From Chiridota heheva (Eukaryota; Echinodermata; Holothuroidea; Apodida; Chiridotidae), in contig JAIGNY010001633.1 in NCBI GenBank assembly GCA_020152595.1, positions 277,501 to 341,500 of the forward strand: a stretch of 64,000 bases of DNA, read 5' to 3'. Below the pieces are notes generated by a model. It had not been told where the DNA came from, made no database searches, and saw nothing but the letters and a program-made list of their open reading frames with translations. A program made the translations under genes and the position numbers. Below are positions 47,244-59,411 of the stretch, one piece after another (within the stretch, counting starts at the first letter, position 1; each line of letters opens with the position of its first letter).

Positions 47244-48409
47244 AATTTATCAGGTATTTCATGAGCAAAACATCAAAGAAACTCTGATGAGCCATAAGTC
47301 ACAATCCCCACAAGATGGATTCTCTATAACACAGGTTCAATGCCTTACCTACATTACTTCCTGTTAAAGATTTTATGATGTAATAAATCCACTGTTTCTT
47401 TGTACAATATGATATCTAAATCTTCCAAAACATTTCTTAGTAATTTTTCTTTGACCTTGCTAAGAGGCCATGCAATTATCAACAAATGGTTCAACAAATT
47501 GTATGATTTGGTTTGGCCTTGCAGGCCATAAATAAGATCAGTAGTTTGTTAAGTCTGTATAATAACAACTGTAACATTTTTCTGGTGAAGTGCTTTTTAA
47601 ATAGTTTCATTTGCAATCATCTTAGTTCAATTTATTTGTTTCTTTGATAAACCTGTACTTCCTGTAACATTTTCCTGGTAGTTGCATTTCTCAACATTAA
47701 AAAATAATTAGAATTAAATCTTTTATATACTGCTTCTCTCTTTAAGATTAGTCAGTGGAAGTTCAGATTCAGACAAAGCAGTATGTTCTGAAACATTCAA
47801 AACCACCATTTTCAGCTTTTGCAAATGGTTTGCCTGTGTGTATCCTCTGACAATTGTCCTCAACAATACAGTTCTAGGTGCACCTATTGCTCTCTGTGCG
47901 ACTGTCTTATTTTGAAGCTACGCCTTACTTGTACTCTTGCTATCTTTTGAACTGTTACTATTTTCACCAAAGCTACACCCCTGTTACACCTCTATGAATT
48001 ATAGAATACAAAATACTGATAGGATATTAAGCACCTGTTTAGTGTCCAATGGTGAAATATTTTGACCAATAGGTCCTTTTTAATAGACCTATATCCAATA
48101 AACATTTTGATCTCTAGCTGTACAGAACCCTTCACAAAAACAGTTCCTAATTTTGTGTGAACAGCCATCAATGAAATCTTAAAGGACAAATGACACAGAA
48201 ACCAAAAAAAAAAAAAAAAGCATACTTGAATATCTATTGGAAATCAAATCAAAATTCATTATCATTTTTTTTATATAATTAATGTAAATATGACTGAGAA
48301 TCATTCAACAACAGTTTTGTACTTCTCTTATCTCACCAATTTCAAAAAAATTGCCTGACTTATTCTCTAAATAGACATGCGCACATTGAGCGTCAGTTTT
48401 CTTTTTTAT
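47244..48409. other. Spacer, no gene seen
   Basis: AT-rich single-copy sequence, with an A-run at about 48206-48221 that could be the tail of an old retroposed copy. The 65-codon minus frame at 47992-48189 is unremarkable. Confidence 0.4.
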
Positions 48410-49455
48410 AATCCTTAAGAATATGCAAAGGGGTATAATAATGATCCTTAAGAATATGCAAAGGGGTATAATATTGATCCTTAAGAATATGTAAAGGGGT
48501 ATAATAATGATCCTTAAGAATATGTAAAGGTATAATAATGATCCTTAAGAATTTGCAAAGGGGTATAATAATGATCCTTAAGAATATGCAAAGGGTATAA
48601 TATTGATCCTTAAGAATATGCAAAGAGGTATAATAATGATCCTTAATAATATGTAAAGGGGTATAATATTGATCCTTAAGAATATGCAAAGGGTATAATA
48701 ATGATCCTTAGGAATATGTAAAGGGGTATAATATTGATCCTTAAGAATATGCAAAGGGGTATAATATTGATCCTTTAGAATATGTAAAGGGGTATAATAA
48801 TGATCCTTAGGAATATGTAAAGGTATAATAATGATCCTTAAGAATATGTAAAGGTATAATAATGATCCCTAAGAATATGCAAAAGGGGTATAATATTGAT
48901 CCTTAAGAATATGTAAAAGGGTATAATAATGATCCTTAAGAATATGTAAAGGGTATAATAATGATCCTTAAGAATATGTTAAGGGTATAATAATGATCCT
49001 TAAGAATATGTAAAGGTATAATAATGATCATTAAGAATATGCAAAGGGGTATAATATTGATCCTTAAGAATATGTAAAAGGGTACAATAATGATCCTTAA
49101 GAATATGTAAAGAGGTATAATAATGATCCTTAAGAATTTGCAAAGGGTATAATAATGATCTTAAGAATTTGCAAAGGGGTATAATAATGATCCTTAAGAA
49201 TATGCAAAGAGGTATAATAATGATCCTTAATAATATGCAAACGGTATAAAAATGATCCTTAAGAATATGCAAAGGGTATAATAATGATCCTTAAGAATAT
49301 GCAAAGGGGTATAATAATGATCCTTAAGAATATGCAAAGGGTATAATATTGATCCTTAAGAATATGTAAAGGGTATAATAATGATCCTTAAGAATATGTA
49401 AAGGTATAATAATGATCCTTAAGAATATGCAAAGGGGTATAATAATGACCCTACA
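48410..49455. repeat. 33-bp minisatellite, about 32 copies
   Basis: The unit is TCCTTAAGAATATGCAAAGG plus GGTATAATAATGA. Variation is in the G-run length, TATGTAAAG versus TATGCAAAG, and ATAATGATC versus ATATTGATC. Minus frames of 90-98 codons (LHILKDHYYTP) are artefacts. Confidence 0.96.
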
Positions 49456-50203
49456 AGTATAGATTTGATTTGATTTATCATCATTTTTATTTTTTTAAAG
49501 TATGGTTTTTTTCAAAAAGCTTTTGAGAATATCAGTAACATACTTGAAGTACCACATTGCTCATCTTTGATTTGGTAAAACATACATATGCTGCCACTTA
49601 GTGGTATTACTTTTTGATTTGCAAAAATTTCAAGACAGAAATTGGGTCACAAAATACTAAATTTGTATAATGCAGCAATTCATGAAAAAGAGCCCCCTCT
49701 CTGTTTTGATTGGGTGAATCTTTGATCAGTCTGTATAACTTTTGAACCCCTGCATGAAGTAACAAAATATATTTTGTGTAACAAAAAAATAATAGGAGGG
49801 ACGGCAGTGTCATTTTATTAGCCTTACAGTAAACATGGCATCCAAGCTGACACTACACCAAATACCACCCATGAAAAGATAGGAATTTTGCCTGTGGGTT
49901 CCTATTATTTGTTTTTTTGTCCCCTGATAGCTTCAGTCTACCAGAACCACTTCCATTTATTACAAATCTTTTGCTATTGAATCTATTCTTTCAAAGGAAT
50001 TCCAAGTCAGATTTGGTCTGGTTACAGAGTGGTGTCCTTTTATCTGAAATAAAAGCACCTTGGGGAATAAATCAATAGATTGTCTTGCAAATTACACTAG
50101 CTGTACTGCTTATTCCAAGGAACAACAGAGGGCAGTTGTTCAGTATCAACAATGCCTGTCATTAGGCAAAAGATGGCCTAACCTGTGAGAAATATGAATC
50201 TTA
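49456..50203. other. Spacer, no gene seen
   Basis: Single-copy sequence. The 68-codon minus frame at 49607-49813 has no recognised domain. Confidence 0.4.
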
Positions 50204-50386
50204 ACTAGTCATACTAGTCACACTAGGCATACTAGTTATACTAGTTGTACTAGTCACACTAGTCACCACTGGTCGTACTAGTCACACTAGTCGTACTAGT
50301 CACACTAGTCACACTAGTCACACTAGTCACACTAGTCACACTAGTCACACTAGTCACACTAGTCACACTAGTCACACTAGTCACAC
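50204..50386. repeat. 9-bp tandem repeat (ACTAGTCAC), about 20 copies
   Basis: The right part is nearly perfect ACTAGTCAC repeats. The left part has ACTAGTCAT, ACTAGGCAT, ACTAGTTAT, ACTAGTTGT and ACTGGTCGT variants. The gradient suggests recent expansion toward the right. On the minus strand it reads as VTS repeats. Confidence 0.95.
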
Positions 50387-50861
50387 AAATAATTAAAAAA
50401 TGGAAGAAAAAGAATCCCCATGTTGCCTTCTCAACAGGTGTAGGCAAAAATATTCTGACACTTATAAACAAGGATTCCAAATAGAAGACCAGTAAAACCC
50501 ATACAATCAGTGAGAATCAACAACACAACAATTTCAAATATCCAACTGATTGATTGAAATGTTTTTATTTTACTTATGACATAAATTTGAAGAAGATTAA
50601 GTGTAATTACTGGAATTGTATCTATAAAATCCTTGAGAGGACATTTATATGTCTTCTGCAGTTCTTGACCCTCAAAAGTATAAACAACATAATCTCCATT
50701 ATAAAACAACGAAAAGCGAAAAGTGAAAAAATATGGGAAGCTGTAACAACTTCCAAATAAATGTTTTAGGGGATGAACTCAAAGAAGCCATACTCATGTA
50801 GGTTTAAAGAGGACTATTAATTCTGGATAATTTACCCAGGCAAATAAAATTAACTCCTACG
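50387..50861. other. Spacer, no gene seen
   Basis: Two antisense frames overlap (50431-50709 minus, 50554-50760 plus). Neither has a recognisable motif. Confidence 0.35.
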
Positions 50862-51660
50862 GGAGTACTAGATTTACAGACAAAAACATAAAAAATGCCA
50901 TAATTCAAAGATTATAAGAGCTGAAAGAGGAGGGCGAGGTCACATGTTAGACTTGGATGAGACAAAATAATGGCTGCTTCCTGCAGACATGAATACTTAC
51001 AGCTGTGAACATGTGGTGGTCTAGTATCCTGTGGGATTGACTTTGACATTCATGAGTTGAAACATGAAATATGGTATTTTCTGGCTTCAGTTTGGATTTG
51101 GATTTCAACATGTCTTGCAACCACACTGATTGAATCAGTTATGATGGTCATATGAATGAGTATGAATACGAATATTTATAAATTTGTAAACAGGAAACCT
51201 CTCCATTAAGATTTCTGGAGATCCTACCCACCATGCAACATTTAGTAAACAAAGATTATAATTTCCGAAGGTTCAAATAAAGTTGAGGCAAAAACAGTAA
51301 AAATGAACCTTCCTTAATTTTAGACCTCACAAATTGAATTTTCCCAGAAAAATCGTTCTGAGGGAGAGTCGGTGATACATTGATATGTATGAGTCGGTGA
51401 TACATTGATATGTATCCCGAAATGAGCATTAAAATCTTTTAAGACTTCTAAATAGGTCAAAAACGACAATGTAAACTGTACAGGTTATCAACCATGAATT
51501 CTGGACCTCTTGATTAAACTATTTGAATTTTTCATGGTTAATTTCCCCAGATTTTGCCCAAATAGCAAGAACCAGGGAGATATCATTTAAGAAAACACAA
51601 CACACCATTGGGATACCGATTTTGAAACTTCTTGCTGCTTCCAAAATAAACATGTTAGGT
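50862..51660. repeat. Long direct repeat, left copy (about 790 bp)
   Basis: From GAGTACTAGATTTACAGACA to CTTGCTGCTTCCAAAATAAA, the sequence is repeated almost base for base at 52227-53003, in the same orientation. Only single-base indels and a few substitutions separate the copies. Both contain an internal doubled GTGATACATTGATATGTAT. Beyond the end, weaker similarity continues (ATGTTATGACTAAATAA at about 51694 and 53079). A third, diverged partial copy lies at 54030-54330. This could be an LTR pair, but no TG...CA ends or primer binding site were identified. Confidence 0.85.
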
Positions 51661-51732
51661 ATAAAGATACTCCTACAAGACTCCTTAAATCCTATGTTAT
51701 GACTAAATAAATGTAGATATTCAAAAACAAAA

Positions 51733-52227
51733 TTGTTGAGGTGCAGGTTACATACCAAAGCAACAGAACCTACTGATGTTATTTTTGAGCCAGACCAAAT
51801 GCAGGATTTACCAGAGGGGATCATCTTATACCCAACCACATTCAAAATACCGAGAGGAAATTCATGCAGTGTCACTATACCCATTATGAACACCAGCAAT
51901 AGGACCATCGTTTCTTCCAGGAGATTCCATCTGGGAAGAATTTGCACTGTCCGTTCTATTCTTCCAGGTGAGTTCTCAGCCAGCTATCAGAAGACAGTAC
52001 CTTTGACATCAATGTGATTGGGACGGACGTTAGGGCAAGCATCACAATCAGTTGTAAAACTGAAGGAAAATGGCTTCCAAATGTTGATTTGTCAAACCTG
52101 CCAGAATCACACAAGTATATTGCTGAGCAGATGCTGATGCAGGAATGTGAGGCATGCAAAAAACGACCACGACTTGGGCACTATCCCCATCTTTGGAGAT
52201 GCAAATTCAACTAACTGATGAAACGGA
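51733..52227 (+). pseudogene. Ty3/Gypsy-like pol fragment (protease-RT linker to start of RT)
   Basis: The frame at 51733-52017 contains LPEGIILYPTTFKIPRG and VTIPIMNTSNRTI, which fits the linker after the protease in Gypsy-like pol. In a second frame from about 52060, KWLPNVDLSNLPES and a following Gln/Glu-rich helix match the lead-in to the RT domain. In a third frame, EMQIQLTDET (about 52197-52225) is the conserved block just before the first RT strand. Two frameshifts separate these pieces, so it is inactive. It is cut off exactly where the right direct repeat starts. No gag, RNase H or integrase is present. Confidence 0.7.
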
Positions 52228-53003
52228 GTACTAGATTTACAGACAAAACATAAAAATGCCATAATTCAAAGATTATAAGAGCTGAAAGAGGAGGGCGAAA
52301 ACATGTTAGACTTGGATGAGACAAAATAATGTATTAAGCTTCCTGCAGACATGAATACTTACAGCTGTGAACATGTGGTGGTCTAGTATCCTGTGGATTG
52401 ACTTTGACATTCATGAGTTGAAACATGAAATATGGTATTTTCTGGCTTCAGTTTGGATTTGATTTCAACATGTCTTGCAACTACACTGATTGAATCAGTT
52501 ATGATGGTCATATGAATGAGTATGAATACGAATATTTATAAATTTGTAAACAGGAAACCTCCATTAAGATTTCTGGAGATCCTACCCACCATGCAACATT
52601 TAGTAAACAAAGATTATAATTTCCAGGTTCAAATAAAGTTGAGGCAAAAACAGTAAAAATGAACCTTCCTTAATTTTAGACCTCACAAATTGAATTTTCC
52701 CAGAAAATCGCTCTGAGGGGAGAGTGGTGATACATTGATATGTATGAGTCGGTGATACATTGATATGTATCCTGAAATGAGCATTAAAATCTTTTAAGAC
52801 TTCTAAATAGGTCAAAACGATAATGTAAACTGTACAGGTTATCAACCATGAATTCTGGACCCTTGATTAAAACTATTTGAATTTTTCATGGTTAATTTCC
52901 CCAGATTTTGCCCCAAATAGCAAGAACCAGAGATATCATTTAAGAAAACACAACACACCATTGGGATACCGATTTTGAAACTTCTTGCTGCTTCCAAAAT
53001 AAA
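52227..53003. repeat. Long direct repeat, right copy (about 777 bp)
   Basis: Partner of 50862-51660. It lacks several short segments present on the left (for example GGTC before ACATGTTAGA), and has its own single-base changes. It begins at GAGTACTAGATTTACAGACA directly after the Gypsy-like pol fragment. Confidence 0.85.
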
Positions 53004-53315
53004 ACAATAAAGATATGAAAGAAAAGAGGTAGAAGTATTTTTACAAGATTTAAAACATATAAGTTATATCTGTTTTATGTTATGACTAAATAATGATTGT
53101 ATGTGATATAGTCAAATTGAATGAATGTTGTTTGATATGAATGTTGTTTGGATTGTTAGTATGTTAGATTGTTGTCTGTCTCCTTTGTTATTCATTATTA
53201 TGTCATTGTAATGTACATTGTGGACACACTTGAAACTGAGAATTACAACAAGTTGTGACAAATCATTTATATTCGTTTTCTCCTCTTTTCCATCCTGACA
53301 GCGTGAATGTGTAAG
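53004..53315. other. Spacer, no gene seen
   Basis: AT-rich single-copy sequence with a short doubled GAATGTTGTTTG. Nothing else was recognised. Confidence 0.4.
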
Positions 53316-53940
53316 AGGGGTAACATATATACATGTGCCGCCCAAGCATGCAGTTGCCTTTTTTCAGAATTTTTGTAGTGCAGGTATTAAAAATCCAATC
53401 TGTCATACTGCTGGTCTCAAAAAAATTGCATATTTGCCTACAGCAGGTATCAAAATGTCTTATTTTCCTACTGCAGGTATCAAAAATCACTTATTTTCCT
53501 ACTGCAGGTATCAAAAATCACTTATTTTCCTACTGCAGGTCTCAAAAATCACTTATTTTCATACTGCAGGTATCAAAAATCACTTACTGTCATACTGCAG
53601 GTCTAAAAAATCACTTATTTTTATACTGCAGGTCTCAAAAATCACTTATTTTCTTGCTGCAGGTATCAAAAATCAATTATTTTTACACTGCAGGTCTAAA
53701 AATCACTTCTTTTTATACTGCAGGTCTCAAAAATCAATTATTTTCATACTGCAGGTATCAAAAATCACTTATTTTCCTACTACAGGTATCAAAAATCACT
53801 TATTTTTGTACTGCAGTTATCAAAATCATAAACTGTCATACTGCAGTTACCAAAAAAATCTCCCATACTGCAGTCCAATTTTGAAATTCTGGGCGGCACA
53901 TACCTACCACTTTAGTATGGAAGTGCCCCTCCCTCCCCCC
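53316..53940. mobile_element. TIR element with expanded 31-bp internal repeat (long form)
   Basis: Inverted ends contain GTGCCGCCCA (53335-53344) and TGGGCGGCAC (53890-53899), with further matching outside (GAGGGG...ATGTGCCGCCCA on each strand read inward). The inside, about 53380-53870, is a tandem repeat of about 31 bases (CTGCAG at 53471 and 53502) with unit TACTGCAGGTATCAAAAATC plus ACTTATTTTCC. The outer right flank, CCACTTTAGTATGGAAGTGC, matches the right end of the element at 34104-34490. Plus frames of 183 and 210 codons here are repeat-driven. Non-autonomous. Confidence 0.75.
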
Positions 53941-54677
53941 TCCTGCTTTATATTCCATGATACATGAGTCACAGTTGCCACAGTGGAAGCCAAGGTATTG
54001 ATTTCTACAAATAACTGTACAAATCTCTTTACAAAGATACTTTGAAAGACTTTTAAACAGGTCAAAAACATCAATATGCAGTTTATCAACCATTCATGCA
54101 CTCTTCCTGTTGGCCAAACTGTTCGCATTTCTGATGGTTAATGATACCACTTTGCCAAAATAGATGGAACACACTATAGCCTACATTATAGGGATACATA
54201 AATCCAAGGATTTTCAAATTGTTAACTGCTTCAAAAATAAACTGATGTTAAAAGATGCTCTTAGGTGTGAAGATATTCCTACAAGATTCCTTCAGTCATA
54301 TTCTATGGCTGAATAAATCTCGCTATATAAAGAATGAAGGAAGCTTAGATATTCTGTAATACACCAGTCACAGCTGCCACAGTGCAACACAGGGTAACAA
54401 TTTCAAAAAATGACTTTGAACATCAATCTCTTCACAAAGATAAAACAGATAGCTCATAGGGCAGGTAATGAATGTTACAATCCCATGACACTCATTTAAA
54501 GGCACAGCTGTCTCCTATATGAAAATAAGATGTAAATCATCAAATGGCAGCTTTTCTGGACGTGCTGGAAAACAAAGGTGGTCTCACTGAATTGAAATTA
54601 ATGTGCCTTAGTAGGGGACAAGGTGGTCAATTGATGAACAATGCTACTTTTTAGAATGAAAAACTAATTCTTACAAT
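53941..54677. other. Spacer with diverged copy of the long direct repeat
   Basis: 54030-54330 is a diverged relative of the 50862/52227 repeat (AGACTTTTAAACAGGTCAAA, TTTATCAACCATTCATG, CTACAAGATTCCTTCAGTC). A GTCACAGTTGCCACAGTG block occurs twice (about 53969 and 54370). No gene is supported. Confidence 0.5.
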
Positions 54678-54830
54678 TTATTTTTGTTGTATCATACTTT
54701 TGTTGTATCATACTTTTGTTGTATCATACTTTTGTTGTATCATACTTTTGTTGTATCATACTTTTGTTGTATCATACTTTTGTTGTATCATACTTTTGTT
54801 GTATCATACTTTTGTTGTATCATACTTTAT
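54678..54830. repeat. 16-bp tandem repeat, about 9 copies
   Basis: The unit GTTGTATCATACTTTT is repeated perfectly, so this is a very recent expansion. Confidence 0.97.
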
Positions 54831-54904
54831 TCTTTTAGTTAGAAATAACTGACAAAAGAAAAAGAGGAAGCAGTGAGATCTGATTTAGGATGACAAACTA
54901 CTAA

Positions 54905-55183
54905 TGTAATGTGGGACGATCATCCCTAGTGCAAGAAGGAAAGAGGGGGTGTGCATAATATGGGACATAACTCTCTCATACAAGAAAGAACATTAATTGC
55001 AAGCAGGTGATGTAATGTGGGATCACACATCCCTTATGCAAGAGGTGATGTGATGTGCGATCACAATTCCCTTGCGCAAGAAGGAACATTTATTGCAAGC
55101 AAGTGATGTGGGATCACACATCCCTTATGCAAGAGGTGATGTGATGTGGGATCACACATCCCTTGTGCATAAAAGAACATTTC
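54905..55183. repeat. About 52-57-bp satellite, first segment
   Basis: Four to five copies of a unit with GATGTGATGTGGGATCACAC, ATCCCTTGTGCAAGAAGGAA and CATTAATTGCAAGCAGG. This segment is the same family as 56735-59315, but with longer and less regular units. Confidence 0.9.
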
Positions 55184-55692
55184 CCTTACAAAAAAATCCG
55201 ACCACAGATTTGTTCGAATTTCTACTTTTCTCCACCAAAACCTTCATCAAGCAATGAAAGACAACTTTGCTTTCCTACCTTTTTAGACCATATTTTACCA
55301 TTTTATGACAACCATTAGCATACATTAACAACACTTTCATTTTAACAACCATTTCCAATGTTTCATGTGGTGGGTAGACTAGTTTTCCACCTTTTCCTAC
55401 CTTTAACAAATTTCACAAGAAAACTACCTTTTCCCACATCATGGCGGTCAAAGTGTTGGTTTTTATATGAAAAATATAGGGGAAATGAGTGTCAAATAAA
55501 CCTTGGGAAAGGTGGTTATTGTAGTCCAACCAACCAATGGTTGTCAAACATGGGAAAACAGAGAAATAGCTCCAAATGCGCTATTGTCAAACAACCATGG
55601 AAAAGGTGGAAAATCCTGATGTATTTTATTGATAAAAAACAACCACGTAAAGTAGAGGACCATTATTTCCCTGGTTGGTATTTTTTGTAAGG
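55184..55692. mobile_element. MITE-like TIR element inserted in the satellite
   Basis: The left end CCTTACAAAAAAATCCGACC and right end, on the opposite strand, CCTTACAAAAAATACCAACC form inverted termini of about 20 bases. The approximately 509-base interior contains several CCACCTTTTCC and GGAAAAGGTGGAAAA stretches in both orientations, giving further foldback potential. The satellite continues on both sides (AAGAACATTT on the left, TCCATTGCAAGCAGG on the right). No transposase. The 110-codon plus frame inside has no recognisable domain. Confidence 0.75.
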
Positions 55693-55785
55693 TCCATTGC
55701 AAGCAGGGGATGTGATGTGGAATCACACATCCCCTGTGCAAGAAGGAACATTGCAAGCAGGGGATGTGATGTGGGATCACAGCTC
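55693..55785. repeat. Satellite segment between two interruptions
   Basis: About two units (GCAAGCAGGGGATGTGATGT, GGGATCACA) of the same satellite as 54905-55183. Confidence 0.9.
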
Positions 55786-56734
55786 ACATTTCTTTAAACA
55801 AATGTATGACAAACTGTGCTTGTGCTGAATAGAAAACAATTTTTAAGAATGCAGAGATAAGAAAAGATATAAGAAGTTTATTCAAGTATATAATAAACAG
55901 ATATTAATTCATACAAAAAGTTTAATAAATAGCAAAGTTCTTAATTTTTGGCATCATAATCATGCAACCTAACGTTGTTGTTTGCCTCGCTCTTGCACTT
56001 CTTTGTTCATCATTGTTGTCGATAATATTTCAGCCAAATGATATGTTTTAATTTCTGATAAATACTGTCATATAATCAGAAATATATCGCAGTGTAACAA
56101 AATAAACAAGAAAACTGTTAAAAATGGAAGAAAATAAGCCAAAATCCAACATTGGAAAACACTTATCGCCTCTTCACAGCATGTTTACAATACACAAACA
56201 ACAGGAAACCCTCTGCACACAATAGTACAGTCCATGCAGCTTGGGCGTGCTAAGATTACGTCAGAATTAAAATAAAGGGATACATAAGCGGACGCGAAAT
56301 GTTTTCTCTCATCAATTTCTATTTGTTGGAAAGTACTGGCCCTTTTTTGCACCAATCACGTTGGATTTTATATATATGGTAAATATATGTTAATTGTCAG
56401 GCCGTGTGAAATGGACACCCAAATACTTTCATTCATAAGTTACAAAGGTCAAAGCACCGATAAGCTTGTGATTTTGCTTGCGCTCCCATTGAAAAACAAG
56501 AAAAAACACTTTTGATAGTTTACAAAGTACAATACTTTTTGTTTTTAAATAATTAAATAAAAATGCTCTCAAACGATAGATAATGAATTCAAGTTCTCTA
56601 TACTGTTTGAAACGAAACAAAATATTCAGAGACTCTTTAGTTATAACGTTTGAAGTGCAAAATATTTGTGATTTTTCAGAGCGTTTTGCACAGTTAAGGA
56701 GATTATCACAAGCGTATGGACCAAACATTCCCAT
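55786..56734. other. Non-repeat block of about 950 bp inside the satellite
   Basis: AT-rich sequence with a TTTATATATATGG stretch at about 56368 and no supported frame; the 105-codon minus frame at 56429-56746 has no recognisable domain. I found no inverted ends, so it could be an insertion with lost termini, or unique DNA separating two arrays. Confidence 0.4.
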
Positions 56735-59315
56735 ATGCTTGTGCATAAAAGAACATTAATTGCAAGCAGGAGATGTGATGTGGGATCAAATTTCCCTTGT
56801 GCATAAAGGAACATTAATTGCAAGCGAGGAATGTGATATGCGAACACAATTCCCTTGTGCAAGAAAGAGTATTGCAAGCAGAGGATGTGAGGTGGGATCA
56901 CAACTCCCTTGTGTAAGAATGAGTATTGTAAGCAGAGGATGTGATGTACAATCACTAACTCCCTTGTGTAAGGAGTATTGCAAGCAGGTGATGCGATGTG
57001 CGATTACTAACTCCCTTGTATAAGGAATATTGTAAACAAGAGATGTGATGTGCGATCACTGACTCCCTTGTGTAAAGAGTATTGTAAACAAAGGATGTGA
57101 TGTGTGATCACTAACTCCCTTGTGTAAGGAGTATTATAAACAAGGGATGTGATGTGCGATCACGAGCTCTCTTGTGTAAGGAGTATTGTAAGCAGGGGAT
57201 GTGATGTGCGATCACTAACTCTCTTGTGTAAGGACCATTGCAAGCAGGTGATATGATGTGCGATCACTAACTCCCTTGTGTAAGGAGTATTGTAAGCAGG
57301 GGATGTGATATGCGATCACAACTCCTTGTGTAAGGAGTATTGCAAGCAGGGGATGTGATGTGGGATCACAACTTCTTGTGTAAGGAGTAATGCTAACAGG
57401 GGATGTGATGTGCGATAACTAACTCCCTTGTGCAAGGAGTATTACAAGCAGGGGATGTGATGTGGGATCACAACTTCTTGTGTAAGGAGTAATGCTAACA
57501 GAGGATGTGATGTGAGATAACTAACTCTCTTGTGCAAGGAGTAATGCAAACAGGAGATGTGATGTGCAATCACAACTCCTTGTATAAGGAGTAATGCAAA
57601 CAGGGGATGTGATGTGCAATCACAACTCCTTGTGTAAGGAGTATTGCAAGCAGGGGATGTGATGTGCGATAACTAACTCTCTTGTGCAAGAAGTAATGCA
57701 AACAGGGGATGTGATGTGCGATCACAACTCCTTGTGTAAGGAGTAATGCAAACAGGGGATGTGATGTACGATAACTAATTCTCTTGTGCAAAGAGTAATG
57801 CAAACAGGGGATGTGATGTGCGATACAACTCCCTTGTGTAAGGAGTAATGCAAACAGGGGATGTGATGTGTGATCACAAGTCCTTGTGTAAGGAGTATTG
57901 AAAGCAGGGGATGTGATGTGCGATCACTAACTCCCTTGTGTAAGGAGTATTGTAAGCAAGGGGATGTGATGTACGACCACTAACTCTCTTGTGTAAGGGC
58001 CATTGTAAGCAGGGGATGCGATGTGCGATCACAACTCCATGTGTAAGGAGTATTGCAAGCAGGGGATGTGATGTGCGATTACTAACTCTCTTGTGTAAGG
58101 AGTATTGTAAGCAGGGGATGTGATGTGCAATCACTAATTCTCATGTGCAAGGACCATTGTAAGCAGGGGATGTGATGTGCAATCACAAACTCCCTTGTGT
58201 AAGGACCATTGCAAGTAAGGGATGTGATGTGCGATCACAACTCTCTTGAGTAAGGACCATTGCAAGCAGGGGATGTGATGTGTGACCACAACTCTCATTG
58301 TAAGCAGGGGATGTGATGTGCAATCATTAACTCCCTTGTGCAAGGACCATTGCTTGGCAGGGGATGTGATGTGCGATCACTAACTCCCTTGTGTAAGGAC
58401 CATTGTGAGCAGGGGATGTGATGTGCAATCACTAACTCTCTTGTGCAAGGAGTATTGTAAGCAGGGGATGTGATGTACAATTACTAACTCCCTTGTGCAA
58501 GGAGTATTGCAAGCAGAGGATGTGATGTGCAATCACTAACTCTCTTGTGCAAGGAGTATTGTAACCAGGGGATGTGATGTACAATCACTAACTCCCTTGC
58601 ACAAGGAGTATTGTAAGCAGGAGATGTGATGTGCAATGCCTAACTCCCTTGTGTAAGGACCATTGTGGGCAGGAGATGTGATGTGCGATCACTAACTCTC
58701 TTGTGTAAGGACCATTGTAGGCAGGGGGTGTGATGTGCGATCACTAGCTCTCTTGTGCAAGGACCATTGCAAGCAGGGGATTTAATGTGCAATCACTAAC
58801 TCCCTTGTGTAAGGACCATTGTAAGCAGGGGATGTGATGTGCAATCACTAACTCCCTTGTGTAATGACCATTGTAAGCAGGGGATGTGATGTGCGATCAC
58901 AACTTTTTGTGTAAGGAGTAATGCAAACAGGGGATGTGATGTACGATAACTAACTCTCTTGTGCAAAGAGTAATGCAAACAGGGGATGTGATGTGCGATC
59001 ACAACTCCTTGTGTAAGGAGTAATGCAAACAGAGGATGTGATGTGCGATCACAAGTCCTTGTGTAAGGAGTATTGAAAGCAGGGGATGTGATGTGCGATC
59101 GCTAACTCCCTTGTGTAAGGACCATTGTAAGCAGGGGATGTGATGTGCAATCACTAACTCCCTTGTGTAAGGACCATTGTAAGCAGGGGATGTAATGTGC
59201 AATCACTAACTCCCTTGTGCAAGGACCATTGCAAGCAGGGAATGTGATGTGCGATCACTATTTCACTTGTGTAAGAAGGACCATTGCAAGCAGGGGATAT
59301 GCAATGGGATCACAC
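56735..59315. repeat. About 52-bp satellite, main segment, about 49 copies
   Basis: The unit is roughly GGAGTATTGCAAGCAGGGGA, TGTGATGTGCGATCACTAAC and TCCCTTGTGTAA. Two subtypes alternate: GGAGTATTGTAAGC or GGACCATTGCAAGC versus GGAGTAATGCAAAC, and GATCACTAACTC versus GATCACAACTCC. A marker GTGATGTACGATAAC occurs at 57761 and about 58936, about 1175 bases apart with similar surroundings, so a block has been duplicated. Minus frames up to 86 codons (IAHHIPCLQ) are artefacts. Confidence 0.96.
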
Positions 59316-59411
59316 CTCTAATCCTCCATTATGTACATTCATTTTGATAAGGACATAAAAGTCATATTGTTTGTATTTACATATACATCAGGTGACAATG
59401 GAACTTTACGG

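Noticed and set aside
51519-51947. 142-codon minus-strand frame
   Set aside because: It is antisense to the Gypsy-like pol fragment and carries no motif of its own.
53333-53967. 183- and 210-codon plus frames with YCRSQKSLIF-like repeats
   Set aside because: They come from the 31-bp internal repeat of a TIR element, and two overlapping phases are both open.
56340-56420. TATA-like promoter (TTTATATATATGG)
   Set aside because: AT-rich background, no downstream frame or exon, no supporting initiator or conserved context.
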